Positions 36,846-45,028 of a DNA stretch of 64,000 nucleotides are shown piece after piece (positions within the stretch are counted from its first letter, which is position 1; the number at the start of each line of letters is the position of its first letter). Origin of the DNA: an uncultured Microcaldota archaeon (GTDB lineage: Archaea; Micrarchaeota; Micrarchaeia; Micrarchaeales; Micrarchaeaceae). The notes beneath the pieces are model-generated. The model was given only the letters and a program-made list of their open reading frames with translations. It did not search any database and was not told where the DNA came from. The position numbers and the translations under genes are program-made. The stretch spans positions 1-64,000 of the forward strand of contig CAISDH010000033.1 in the NCBI GenBank assembly GCA_903884115.1, in the 5' to 3' direction.

Positions 36846-37552
36846 CAAGCTATTCGTTCAACCAAGACAGGCAAGACGTGGTCTTCGCGAGAGCCAAGGA
36901 CATCAACGCGAGCTTCAAGGACCTGTGCGCAGTGTGCGACGTCATAAGGTACAAGAGCACGGACGAGGCACTGCGCATACTGGACGAAGTGACGCAGCTG
37001 GAGAGGCCCGTCCTGTACAGGCGCAACAACAAGTACATGGGCAGCAGGCACGAGCTTGGCGGTAGGAAGGGTAGATGGCCTAGGAAGTGCGCCATGATTG
37101 TCCAGAAGCTGCTGAAGAACGCGCTTGCAGCCGCGAAGGGCAAGGGCATCACATCTGACACGTATGTTGTTCATTCATCTGCCAACAAGACGCTGATAGC
37201 GCGCAGGACGCCGTCAAAAGGCCTGCTGGTATTCGGCCTGGGAAGATACGGCCCTGGAAGCACGAGGTTCAGCGATCTTGAGTTCGCAAAAGTGGAAATT
37301 GGCATAACTGCGAATTACGACAAGCTTAGCAAGAACATAAGGCGCGAGGCGGACAAGAGCGCGAAGGCGCTGAGCAGGAAGAAGGCGAAGACGCCGTCAA
37401 AGGCGCCGCCCAAGCCTCCTGCAGTGGAGTTTATACCGGGAAACGCAGCGCTTGTGAAGGAGCCCGCGGCAGAAAAGGCAGAGATTGCAAAGCAGCCTGC
37501 CAAGAAGAGCACCGAAGTTGTAGACGTTAAACCGAATGCAAAAGTGGCATGA
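36842..37552 (+). CDS. rpl22: Ribosomal protein L22 with an Ala/Lys/Pro-rich C-terminal tail
   Basis: Start at 36842 (MTSYSFNQDRQDVVFARAKDINASFKDLCAVCDVIR), not the longer ORF-track start; YRRNNKYMGSRHELGGRKGRWPRKCAMIVQKLLKNALAAAKGKG. Confidence 0.94.
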   Translation: MTSYSFNQDRQDVVFARAKDINASFKDLCAVCDVIRYKSTDEALRILDEVTQLERPVLYRRNNKYMGSRHELGGRKGRWPRKCAMIVQKLLKNALAAAKGKGITSDTYVVHSSANKTLIARRTPSKGLLVFGLGRYGPGSTRFSDLEFAKVEIGITANYDKLSKNIRREADKSAKALSRKKAKTPSKAPPKPPAVEFIPGNAALVKEPAAEKAEIAKQPAKKSTEVVDVKPNAKVA

Positions 37553-37553
37553 T

Positions 37554-38177
37554 ATGGCAATAACTCAAAAATTCATCGACGACGCTATAGTAAAGCTCAG
37601 CCTGGCCAGGTTCCTGGAGCACGAGCTTTCAAGGGCGGGATTCTCAAGGGTAGAGATACAGAAGACTCCTGTGCTCACGCGCATAACAGTGTATGTGCTG
37701 TTCCCAGGAAGAGTGATAGGAAGGGCAGGAAGCACAATAAACGACCTAACAGAGGCTGTCAAGAAGAAGTTCGCAGTCGAGAATCCCCAGATAAACGTCA
37801 TGGAGGTCGAGAACAAGATGCTGGAGCCGCTCCTTGTGGCCAAGAGCATCGCAGAGAGGCTTGAACGCGGCATAAACCCGAGGAGGCTCATACAGTCAAC
37901 GCTTAAGGAGATAATGCAGAACGGCGCACTTGGAGTTGAGATAGTGGCTAGCGGCAAACTCGCGGCGAAGGGCGCAAGGGCCAAGTCCATAAGGAAGGTC
38001 GTCGGCTACATACCCAAGGTTGGTAACGTGGTCAAGCTGGTTAACGAGGCGCACGTCTCTGCATATCCTAAGTACGGTGCAATCGGCATCAAGGTAAGGA
38101 TCGTACCTCCTGGTACTGTATTCCCAGGTGTGGAAATGAAGAAGATAGACATTCCGCGATACATACTTACGAGCTAG
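37554..38177 (+). CDS. rps3: Ribosomal protein S3
   Basis: MAITQKFIDDAIVKLSLARFLEHELSRAGFSRVEIQKTPVLTRITVYVLFPGRVIGRAGSTIND (KH domain). Confidence 0.97.
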   Translation: MAITQKFIDDAIVKLSLARFLEHELSRAGFSRVEIQKTPVLTRITVYVLFPGRVIGRAGSTINDLTEAVKKKFAVENPQINVMEVENKMLEPLLVAKSIAERLERGINPRRLIQSTLKEIMQNGALGVEIVASGKLAAKGARAKSIRKVVGYIPKVGNVVKLVNEAHVSAYPKYGAIGIKVRIVPPGTVFPGVEMKKIDIPRYILTS

Positions 38178-38195
38178 AAATAGCGTTGTATATTC

Positions 38196-41100
38196 ATGTA
38201 CGGTCTAATCGCAGCGGGCATAATCGCATTCCTATCCATGTTTGTCCCTGGCATACTGCTGGCGTTTGCGCTGCTGCGGAGAACAGAACTCCATTCCTTT
38301 GAGATAGCAGCAATAGGCTTCACCTTCGGACTTATCGCGCCCGCTACGCTCACGTGGCTCGAATCGTACCTTGTCAATTACATACACGCATTCACATTCT
38401 CGCTGCAACTGTTCGAGGCCAATGCCATTCTGCTTGCAATCATCGGAGCGGCGCTGTGCTACAGGGACGGCATATTCAAGGATTTCGTTAAGTTCCTCAA
38501 GAAAGAGGAAGTGCAGGTCCAAGAGGCTGTAGAGGGCGAGACGCACCACACGCGCAAAAAGCACGTGGACAAGATGGTGTGGATCATCCTCATGGCTCTG
38601 ATGCTGATCACCTTCCTTACCAGGATGCAGAGCATCGTGGTGGCGCCTAAGTTCTACGAGTTCGATCCGTACTTCGACATGATAGACTCCCAATACATAC
38701 TGACTTACGGCCATCAGCTGCTTCTGGATCCTAGCTCCTGGCCTATAGTGGCGGCTGGCACAAACCACAGGCTGCAGCCGATTGTGCCTTATCTTGAGGC
38801 GTACTGGTACAGCCTTGCCAATGTGCTCAAGTTCCACTACACCACGTTCAGCACGTCGCTGATGAGCTACGTAGGAAGCATATACCCTCCGATAACCGCT
38901 GCGCTGCTGGTGTTCGTGATATTCATGCTGCTCTATCACGAATATGACCCTGCAATAGGGTTGATCGGAGCCGGCCTGACAACGGCGATGCCGGTGCTGT
39001 TCACAACATTCATAGCAGGGGAGCAGCTTGTGGAGCCATGGGGCATACTGACGCTGTTTCTGTTCTTCGCCACGTACATGCTCGCAATCAAGGATCCAAA
39101 GAGCAAACGGCTCGCCATACTTGCAGGGATAGCGTTTGCCTCGACATTCCTGGGTGCGCACTACTACACCGTGACAGCAGGAGTCCTGGCGGTATACATT
39201 GTGATAGAGGGCATAATCGACATACTGAGAAACGAGTCGCTCAAGGACTTCTACCAGATGAATGCGATAATACTCGCCATTGTCATGCTGTTCTATGCGC
39301 TCTACGCTCCGTACCAGGCGACGCTGCAGAGCAACCTGTCCAGCGTGCTCGGAATTCCCATAATAATAGCTGCGCCGCTGTTCGCATTGATCCTTGTCGC
39401 TGCGCTTGATTTCGTGCCGAAGATGCTGGCAAAGCAGCGCATAATAAAGGAAGCAGACTTCTTCACAAATCTCGCATTCATGGTTCTGCTGCTGATTGTC
39501 GTTTCATTGCTGGCGCTGTTCACCAAGGTCGGCGCGCCCATAATGAGCTACGTAGAGCTCAGCACACGATTCACGACGCCGTCAAAGGCGCTCTTCATGA
39601 CAGTGCAGGAATTCGAGCCCACAGGTCCTCTCTACGACTTCGCCGGGGCCGGTTTCGGCGCTCTTGGCTCCAACATGTTTGGCGCGCCACTCTTCGTATG
39701 GGTCATATGCCTGATCTCAATCACCCTCATATTCCTATCAATAGGATTCAGAAAGAGCAAGACGGGCATACTCTACATATCCGTGACGTTGCCCCTGATG
39801 GCAGCGGGCTTTTCCGAAGTCAAATACCTGCCGCATTTCGGCACTGCGTACATAATGCTTTTCGGAATCATGCTTGGAGAGGCATTCTACCTGCTGAAGC
39901 ACAACAACTACAAGTCCCAGGAAGTGAAAAGGTGGGATGCCGTAGTTCTGGTCGCGTTCGTGCTGAGCTTCACATCATTGATGCTCTCGTTCTCGCTCTA
40001 CAGCTTCAACCTGCCTACCACGATCCTGCTCGGACTGCTTTTCATCGCACTGATGGTGGCTCTCATGTACCTTACGCGCTTCCATGTACGTGCGGACAGC
40101 CATTACGATCTCGGAACACTCTACAAGGAACACAGCTTTGCAGTCCAGGCGGTGCTCCTTGTGGGCCTCTTCTTCATTTTCGGCTTTGTGCTGGCGCTGC
40201 TCGCAATCGCATACCTCCTGCTATACCGGTATGAGATAAAGAAGGAGAACACCAAAACCAACAAGGATCTGATAATAGTATGCGTGCTTCTTGCGGTGCT
40301 GTCTTTCTCTTCAATAAATACGTTCTTCTACGGCGAGATGTCCTCGATATATCAGGCAGTGAGTGCGTGGTTTGTGTATATGTCCAACCCGTCAAGCGCA
40401 TGCAACGCACTCTCGAATCAGGGCAACACCATAGGATACAATCTGTACTGCAACGCAATGCCGGCATATTGGATCAACGCGATGTCCTGGATACGCCAGA
40501 ACGTCGGCCCCAACGCCCCAAGGGTCCTGTCGTGGTGGGACTATGGGGACTGGATAAACTGGTTCGGCAACAGCAACGCAGTGCTCCGCGGAGACAACTC
40601 CGTAGCAAAGGAAGACTACGCAACCGCTGCACAGCTTGTGCTCGGGCCAAAATACAATTACACGCCAGAAGCGCTTGCAAGCTACATGAACACAAACCAG
40701 TCCAGGTACCTTCTTGTGGATCAGGACTTGGTATCAAAATGGCAAGCTCTCGATTTCCTTGCGTGCGTGAACATCAACGCCACGTCAATGGCGTATGCGA
40801 TCGAGCAGGGCAAGGAGCAAAGCACGCCCGTGCCTTACCTGCTCGCCAGCTCGCAGTGCGAGATTAGCCATGATCCGCAGTACGTGCTCCTGCCATTGGC
40901 TGCGCTACTGCCTTCAAACTCGTCCCAATCAATGCAGCAGAGCCTTAACAACTACTGCTCGATATCGACAAGCAAGAGCATGCTGATCAGCGGCTATCTT
41001 GTCATAGGCGACTCCGTCTCGAACAATACGGTGTGCGTCAACGCAACGCCAAACAAGAGCGGAGTGCTGACCGTGTACAACTCCACTGGCACCAAGATGA

Positions 41101-41429
41101 ATGCCGTGGTGCAGTCCAGCGATTACCTGGGCATAGCCAATCTGGGGGGCACGAAGTTCGTGGAATACCTCATGATATATCTGCCAGACTCTACGAACTA
41201 CACTGTAACAGACGCGCCCTCGCAGTTCTACAACTCAAACTTCTACAAGGCGTTCTTCTTCGGATCCCTGCCGGGATTCAAGGAAGTTTACCCTGCCAAC
41301 ACCCCAGGCACAAACTTCGTGAACGGCACATACCCTGTAAGAATATTGGAGCTTGTGAACTTCACAGGCTCGCTGCCGCCTGTGCCTCCAAAGCCGTCAT
41401 GGGTCATAAACAACTACACAATGCCGTGA
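38196..41429 (+). CDS. aglB: Oligosaccharyltransferase AglB (STT3 family)
   Basis: 1077 aa, many TM helices; RVLSWWDYGDWINWFGNSNAVLRGDNS contains the catalytic WWDYG motif. Confidence 0.95.
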   Translation: MYGLIAAGIIAFLSMFVPGILLAFALLRRTELHSFEIAAIGFTFGLIAPATLTWLESYLVNYIHAFTFSLQLFEANAILLAIIGAALCYRDGIFKDFVKFLKKEEVQVQEAVEGETHHTRKKHVDKMVWIILMALMLITFLTRMQSIVVAPKFYEFDPYFDMIDSQYILTYGHQLLLDPSSWPIVAAGTNHRLQPIVPYLEAYWYSLANVLKFHYTTFSTSLMSYVGSIYPPITAALLVFVIFMLLYHEYDPAIGLIGAGLTTAMPVLFTTFIAGEQLVEPWGILTLFLFFATYMLAIKDPKSKRLAILAGIAFASTFLGAHYYTVTAGVLAVYIVIEGIIDILRNESLKDFYQMNAIILAIVMLFYALYAPYQATLQSNLSSVLGIPIIIAAPLFALILVAALDFVPKMLAKQRIIKEADFFTNLAFMVLLLIVVSLLALFTKVGAPIMSYVELSTRFTTPSKALFMTVQEFEPTGPLYDFAGAGFGALGSNMFGAPLFVWVICLISITLIFLSIGFRKSKTGILYISVTLPLMAAGFSEVKYLPHFGTAYIMLFGIMLGEAFYLLKHNNYKSQEVKRWDAVVLVAFVLSFTSLMLSFSLYSFNLPTTILLGLLFIALMVALMYLTRFHVRADSHYDLGTLYKEHSFAVQAVLLVGLFFIFGFVLALLAIAYLLLYRYEIKKENTKTNKDLIIVCVLLAVLSFSSINTFFYGEMSSIYQAVSAWFVYMSNPSSACNALSNQGNTIGYNLYCNAMPAYWINAMSWIRQNVGPNAPRVLSWWDYGDWINWFGNSNAVLRGDNSVAKEDYATAAQLVLGPKYNYTPEALASYMNTNQSRYLLVDQDLVSKWQALDFLACVNINATSMAYAIEQGKEQSTPVPYLLASSQCEISHDPQYVLLPLAALLPSNSSQSMQQSLNNYCSISTSKSMLISGYLVIGDSVSNNTVCVNATPNKSGVLTVYNSTGTKMNAVVQSSDYLGIANLGGTKFVEYLMIYLPDSTNYTVTDAPSQFYNSNFYKAFFFGSLPGFKEVYPANTPGTNFVNGTYPVRILELVNFTGSLPPVPPKPSWVINNYTMP

Positions 41430-41476
41430 TCCTGACAGCGAACAGCATAAATATTTGTTCATTAAGAAGCATCAAG

Positions 41477-41588
41477 GGGCTCGTAGCTCAGCCTGGTTAG
41501 AGCGGCGGTCTTATAAGGAAACTTTCAGAGAAAGTTTCACCAAAGGTAAGAAAGCCGTAGGTCGGGAGTTCAAATCTCCCCGGGCCCA
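41477..41588 (+). tRNA. tRNA-Ile(UAU) with a 37-nt intron (41516..41552, position 37/38)
   Basis: Acceptor GGGCTCG/CGGGCCC, T-arm GGGAG-TTCAAAT-CTCCC, anticodon stem GCGGT/GCCGT, spliced loop CTTATAA. BHB central helix CTTA/TAAG with bulges TAA and AAA; the intron carries hairpin GAAACTTT/AAAGTTTC. Confidence 0.9.
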
Positions 41589-41595
41589 TCTTTTA

Positions 41596-42567
41596 CTAAT
41601 GCCTTAATAGGTCAAATAAGGGGTGTTCGACCACATTTACCTTGTTCGGGTGGCGCTCCATGAGCGTTTCTATAACGTGCTTGCTCCACCTGCGCCCAAA
41701 CACGTCATGCCCTACATTGATCAGCGCTCCCAGAGTCACTCCTAGTACGCTTTCCTCCTTTGCCGTAATCCTTTTCTCTATTTCTCCCTCAAATTTACCT
41801 TCATCAAACGGTATCTCGTAAATCTTATCATGCTCCATCCTGTGCGAAGCCCTGCTCCAATTTTCAACCACCTGCTCTAGGCTAAGCTCGGTCTTGATCT
41901 TGAAATCAAAGGCAGGGGTCATGCTCTCGCTTTCGCTTCTGCATATGCCTATCAGGCTGACATTGTCGTCGTTTTCGCACAATTCCATACCTGCCTCTTC
42001 CTTCGCCTCGTTTCGCAGGGTGCCCCACACGTCATTTTCCTCTTCGCTGGCAGTGCCTGCCGGGAACGTGTCTAGATTCCCGCTATATGAAACGTTTGCA
42101 CGCCTTGCAAGATAGAGTATGCTCTCTGATTCGTTCACCAAGACCGCCCGCGTCCCAATGGGCCTAACTTGCTCCAGGACTGGTTCCATCTTCTTCAAAG
42201 AGAATCTTTTCAGCAGCTCGCTCATTATCGGGATCGATCCATAAGGTGTTTTATTCACTGTGATCCGGATTCCGCCGTCTTCCGTCCTTTCTATCCTCTC
42301 TAGGTTTTGTACGTACTCCGGAAAGTAGTATTTTGTCTGCACTATCTTCTCGGCGCTACTGATGATGTCCGGATCTACATCGACGAGCTGTTTTACAGAG
42401 TACTTTAGGAAGTCATCGGCAGTCTTTCTGGGATCGACGCCCTCTACCATGCCCAATCCGTGCCTTAGGGCCAATATGCTGCACGTGTCCTCTACTGCCG
42501 TCTTTACCTCGTGTTCCTTCAGGCTGTTCAAGAGAGATATCTCTACATTATATGCCTTGCTTGCCAT
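41596..42567 (-). CDS. NUDIX-domain protein
   Basis: 323 aa; Nudix box GTASEEENDVWGTLRNEAKEEAGMEL. Confidence 0.75.
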   Translation of the reverse strand: MASKAYNVEISLLNSLKEHEVKTAVEDTCSILALRHGLGMVEGVDPRKTADDFLKYSVKQLVDVDPDIISSAEKIVQTKYYFPEYVQNLERIERTEDGGIRITVNKTPYGSIPIMSELLKRFSLKKMEPVLEQVRPIGTRAVLVNESESILYLARRANVSYSGNLDTFPAGTASEEENDVWGTLRNEAKEEAGMELCENDDNVSLIGICRSESESMTPAFDFKIKTELSLEQVVENWSRASHRMEHDKIYEIPFDEGKFEGEIEKRITAKEESVLGVTLGALINVGHDVFGRRWSKHVIETLMERHPNKVNVVEHPLFDLLRH

Positions 42568-42718
42568 GCTATGCCTTTTATCTTAGGAGATATTTAAGCC
42601 GTACTATTTGTTGCAGTCTGCCTGCCATATTTTGTGATTTTGTAAAGTGGGTATTCTGCGTCCGAACGAAATGTAGTTAAATCTATTCGGAGTAGCATTG
42701 CTGCGACCTGCGATCCCC

Positions 42719-42904
42719 ATGAAGGCAAAGATCACCATACTGATAGCCAAGGAGAAATCCGATTACGTCGCCTATTGCAACGAGCTGGGCATAGCCAGCA
42801 GGGGCCGGACTCCTACAGAGGCGAAGGCAGGCGTAGAAGCTGCGATATATGCGTATCTGGAAGAAACAGGCTGCACTGTCAGAAAGCAAGAGCAGTTGAA
42901 CTGA
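42719..42904 (+). CDS. HicB-like small protein
   Basis: MKAKITILIAKEKSDYVAYCNELGIASRGRTPTEAKAGVEAAIYAYLEET resembles the HicB partial RNase H fold. Confidence 0.6.
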   Translation: MKAKITILIAKEKSDYVAYCNELGIASRGRTPTEAKAGVEAAIYAYLEETGCTVRKQEQLN

Positions 42905-42913
42905 GGCGGTTCA

Positions 42914-43324
42914 ATGAACGAATGCATATTCTGTGCCATAAAGGACAAGGGCATTGGTAATGCGCTATACGAAGACGACGCATGTTTTGTAATACTTGAC
43001 AAATTTCCTGCGGAACGCGGGCACGTGCTTGTGATATCTAAGGTTCACAGCGATAGCCTGCTTACTGCCTCAGACCCTACCATAGGGCATGCATTCGCGC
43101 TTGCGAAGCGCTTTGCCGCGCTATGCCAGGAGAGGCTCAATGCCACTGGCGTAAGCGTGATCACCAACATAGGCAAGGATGCCGGGCAGGCCATACCTCA
43201 TTTTCACATCCACGTGATACCCAAGTACCCTGCCGGGCAGCACGAATTGCGCTACAACGGCAGGCTGGAGATAACGCCAGACGAGAACGCCGAGCTCTCA
43301 AAGCTGCTCAGCATACGTCAGTAA
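42914..43324 (+). CDS. HIT family (histidine triad) hydrolase
   Basis: 136 aa; CIFCAIKDKGIGNALYEDDACFVILDKFPAERGHVLVISKVH and AIPHFHIHVIPKY. Confidence 0.95.
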   Translation: MNECIFCAIKDKGIGNALYEDDACFVILDKFPAERGHVLVISKVHSDSLLTASDPTIGHAFALAKRFAALCQERLNATGVSVITNIGKDAGQAIPHFHIHVIPKYPAGQHELRYNGRLEITPDENAELSKLLSIRQ

Positions 43325-43623
43325 TGCACGTGCCTCTCTGCCTTGCAAGCGAGGCATTCGTACACGACATAATTGTTGCGGCTCGCAATCCTGACTCTCG
43401 CGCTCAACCCAGGAATTAGAACGGAATCGCACTTCTTGCACACGCCATTCTTTACCTCTTTTGGAAGTTTCATCCTGCAATGCGTGCCAATCTTCTTCAT
43501 ATGCCTTACGTATTCTCTGGAAAGTTCGCTGTCTGTCGCAGCACACTCTTTTGCAAGATTGAACAGTATATCTATGCGTTCCCTTGCTATTGTATCGACA
43601 AGGATCCGCTTGTTTATCGGCAT
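43318..43623 (-). CDS. rnp4: Ribonuclease P protein component 4 (Rpp21/Rpr2)
   Basis: 101 aa; ERIDILFNLAKECAATDSELSREYVRHMKKIGTHCRMKLPKEVKNGVCKKCDSVLIPGLSARVRI plus CLAC. Confidence 0.9.
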   Translation of the reverse strand: MPINKRILVDTIARERIDILFNLAKECAATDSELSREYVRHMKKIGTHCRMKLPKEVKNGVCKKCDSVLIPGLSARVRIASRNNYVVYECLACKAERHVHY

Positions 43624-44142
43624 CTACATTACGCCCATGCTCTGGAGTATCTGCGGCATCACGCTGTCTATCTCGATGTAGCTGCTCACCGTCACCAAGT
43701 TATCCGCAATTTCTACGCCCTGCTCTGAGACTATGCCATGGAACAACTGGACAAGCCTCTTGGTCTCTTCATCATTCACGGCTATCTTCTTGTTCTTTAT
43801 GATGTTTGCCCTTGCAGGCACCTTCACTGCATTGCCCACTGCGATTATTGCCTTCTTTTTCGCATTAAAGGCAAGCATAAGATCGAGCAACGGCCTGAAC
43901 TCGTATATCTTGTATGACTCAATGCCTTTGCCGTCAACGAGCACTATTCCATCATAATCGTCCGCGGACACCTTCCCGGTGTTTATGTCTGGCGTATACA
44001 CTGCGCCATGGTTGCCTGTGCACTCCTTCTTGCTGTAGCTCGTTATTTTGTTCTCCACGTTCCATCTGTCCAGGAAAAGCTTGAATCTAGCAACTGACTC
44101 GTCGCGGAACTCCTTTGGCGTTATGAATATCAGAAGTTTCAT
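43624..44142 (-). CDS. DJ-1/PfpI family protein
   Basis: 172 aa; LLIFITPKEFRDESVARFKLFLDRWN and DYDGIVLVDGKG...AFNAKKKAIIAVGNAVKVPA; the canonical nucleophile Cys is not obvious. Confidence 0.65.
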   Translation of the reverse strand: MKLLIFITPKEFRDESVARFKLFLDRWNVENKITSYSKKECTGNHGAVYTPDINTGKVSADDYDGIVLVDGKGIESYKIYEFRPLLDLMLAFNAKKKAIIAVGNAVKVPARANIIKNKKIAVNDEETKRLVQLFHGIVSEQGVEIADNLVTVSSYIEIDSVMPQILQSMGVM

Positions 44143-44171
44143 TCATCACAACCTTTGGTATGTTTCCTATC

Positions 44172-44918
44172 TTATGATTCCATGTACGGTGCGAGATAGT
44201 ATGCGAGCATTGCCTCTCCTATCTTGTAGTCTACCCTTATGGGCTCTTCCGTCTTGAGTGATAGGAGCACGTTTGAGTTCTGCGGGCAGGCACTGATCAT
44301 CCTTTCGAGATAGTCCAGATTGAAGGTGGCGCCTGTGGGTTTCTTTACCTCTATTCTCTTTATCGCATCTGCAGTGCCTGAATGCTCTTCCTCAAGCTCG
44401 CCTGCATCTCCCTTCGCAACCACTACGAACGAATCTTTGTCAGTCTTGAATCCGATGTATGTCGAAAGCAGGTTGGCATCCTTCAACATCTCCTTCAGAT
44501 GGTCTGACTTCACCTCCACCACCGAGTCGAACTCGATCTTGGGCTCCTTGTCAACTGCCTCTTTCCTGGTTTCTATCAGCGGAAGCCTGTAGCGCCTCCT
44601 GCTGTTCTGACTTATAAACTCTATCGAGAACTTTCCATCCTTCTCCTTCATGACTAGCGCTTCGTTAGCTCTAGAACTGTTGAGTATCTTGCTAAGGTTG
44701 TCGATGTTCAAACCCACCGTCGACGTCTTATCAATATCATATTTGGAGAATGCCTTGTTAGGTATGGAGAAAGACACAAGGCTTATTCCTGACGGATCCA
44801 TGGCCTTGAGCGAGACGCCATCTTTTGTTATGCTAAACGTGCCTTCATCAATAAGGCCAACTATCGAATCGATACAGGCCTTCCAGTATCTTGCGTCATC
44901 GATCTTTAATTCAAACAT
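44172..44918 (-). CDS. pcn: DNA polymerase sliding clamp (PCNA)
   Basis: 248 aa; GTFSITKDGVSLKAMDPSGISLVSFSIPNKAFSKYDI and C-terminal IGEAMLAYYLAPYMES. Confidence 0.96.
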   Translation of the reverse strand: MFELKIDDARYWKACIDSIVGLIDEGTFSITKDGVSLKAMDPSGISLVSFSIPNKAFSKYDIDKTSTVGLNIDNLSKILNSSRANEALVMKEKDGKFSIEFISQNSRRRYRLPLIETRKEAVDKEPKIEFDSVVEVKSDHLKEMLKDANLLSTYIGFKTDKDSFVVVAKGDAGELEEEHSGTADAIKRIEVKKPTGATFNLDYLERMISACPQNSNVLLSLKTEEPIRVDYKIGEAMLAYYLAPYMES

Positions 44919-45028
44919 CTACACAACCCCAATAGCCTAACTATGTTAATAAAGGAATAAAAGCGTATGGATTTCCTCTGTGAAATTAATGTCTTACATC
45001 CAACTTTGGTTATGTGTCTGACATAAAT

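Noticed and set aside
36671-37552. 293-aa ORF start for L22
   Set aside because: The first 57 codons overlap rps19 in another frame; conserved L22 starts at 36842 with the ATGA overlap typical of coupled genes.
38232-39161. 309-aa antisense ORF inside aglB
   Set aside because: Lies entirely opposite a strongly supported AglB coding sequence; composition (Arg/His/Gln-rich) is typical of a shadow frame.
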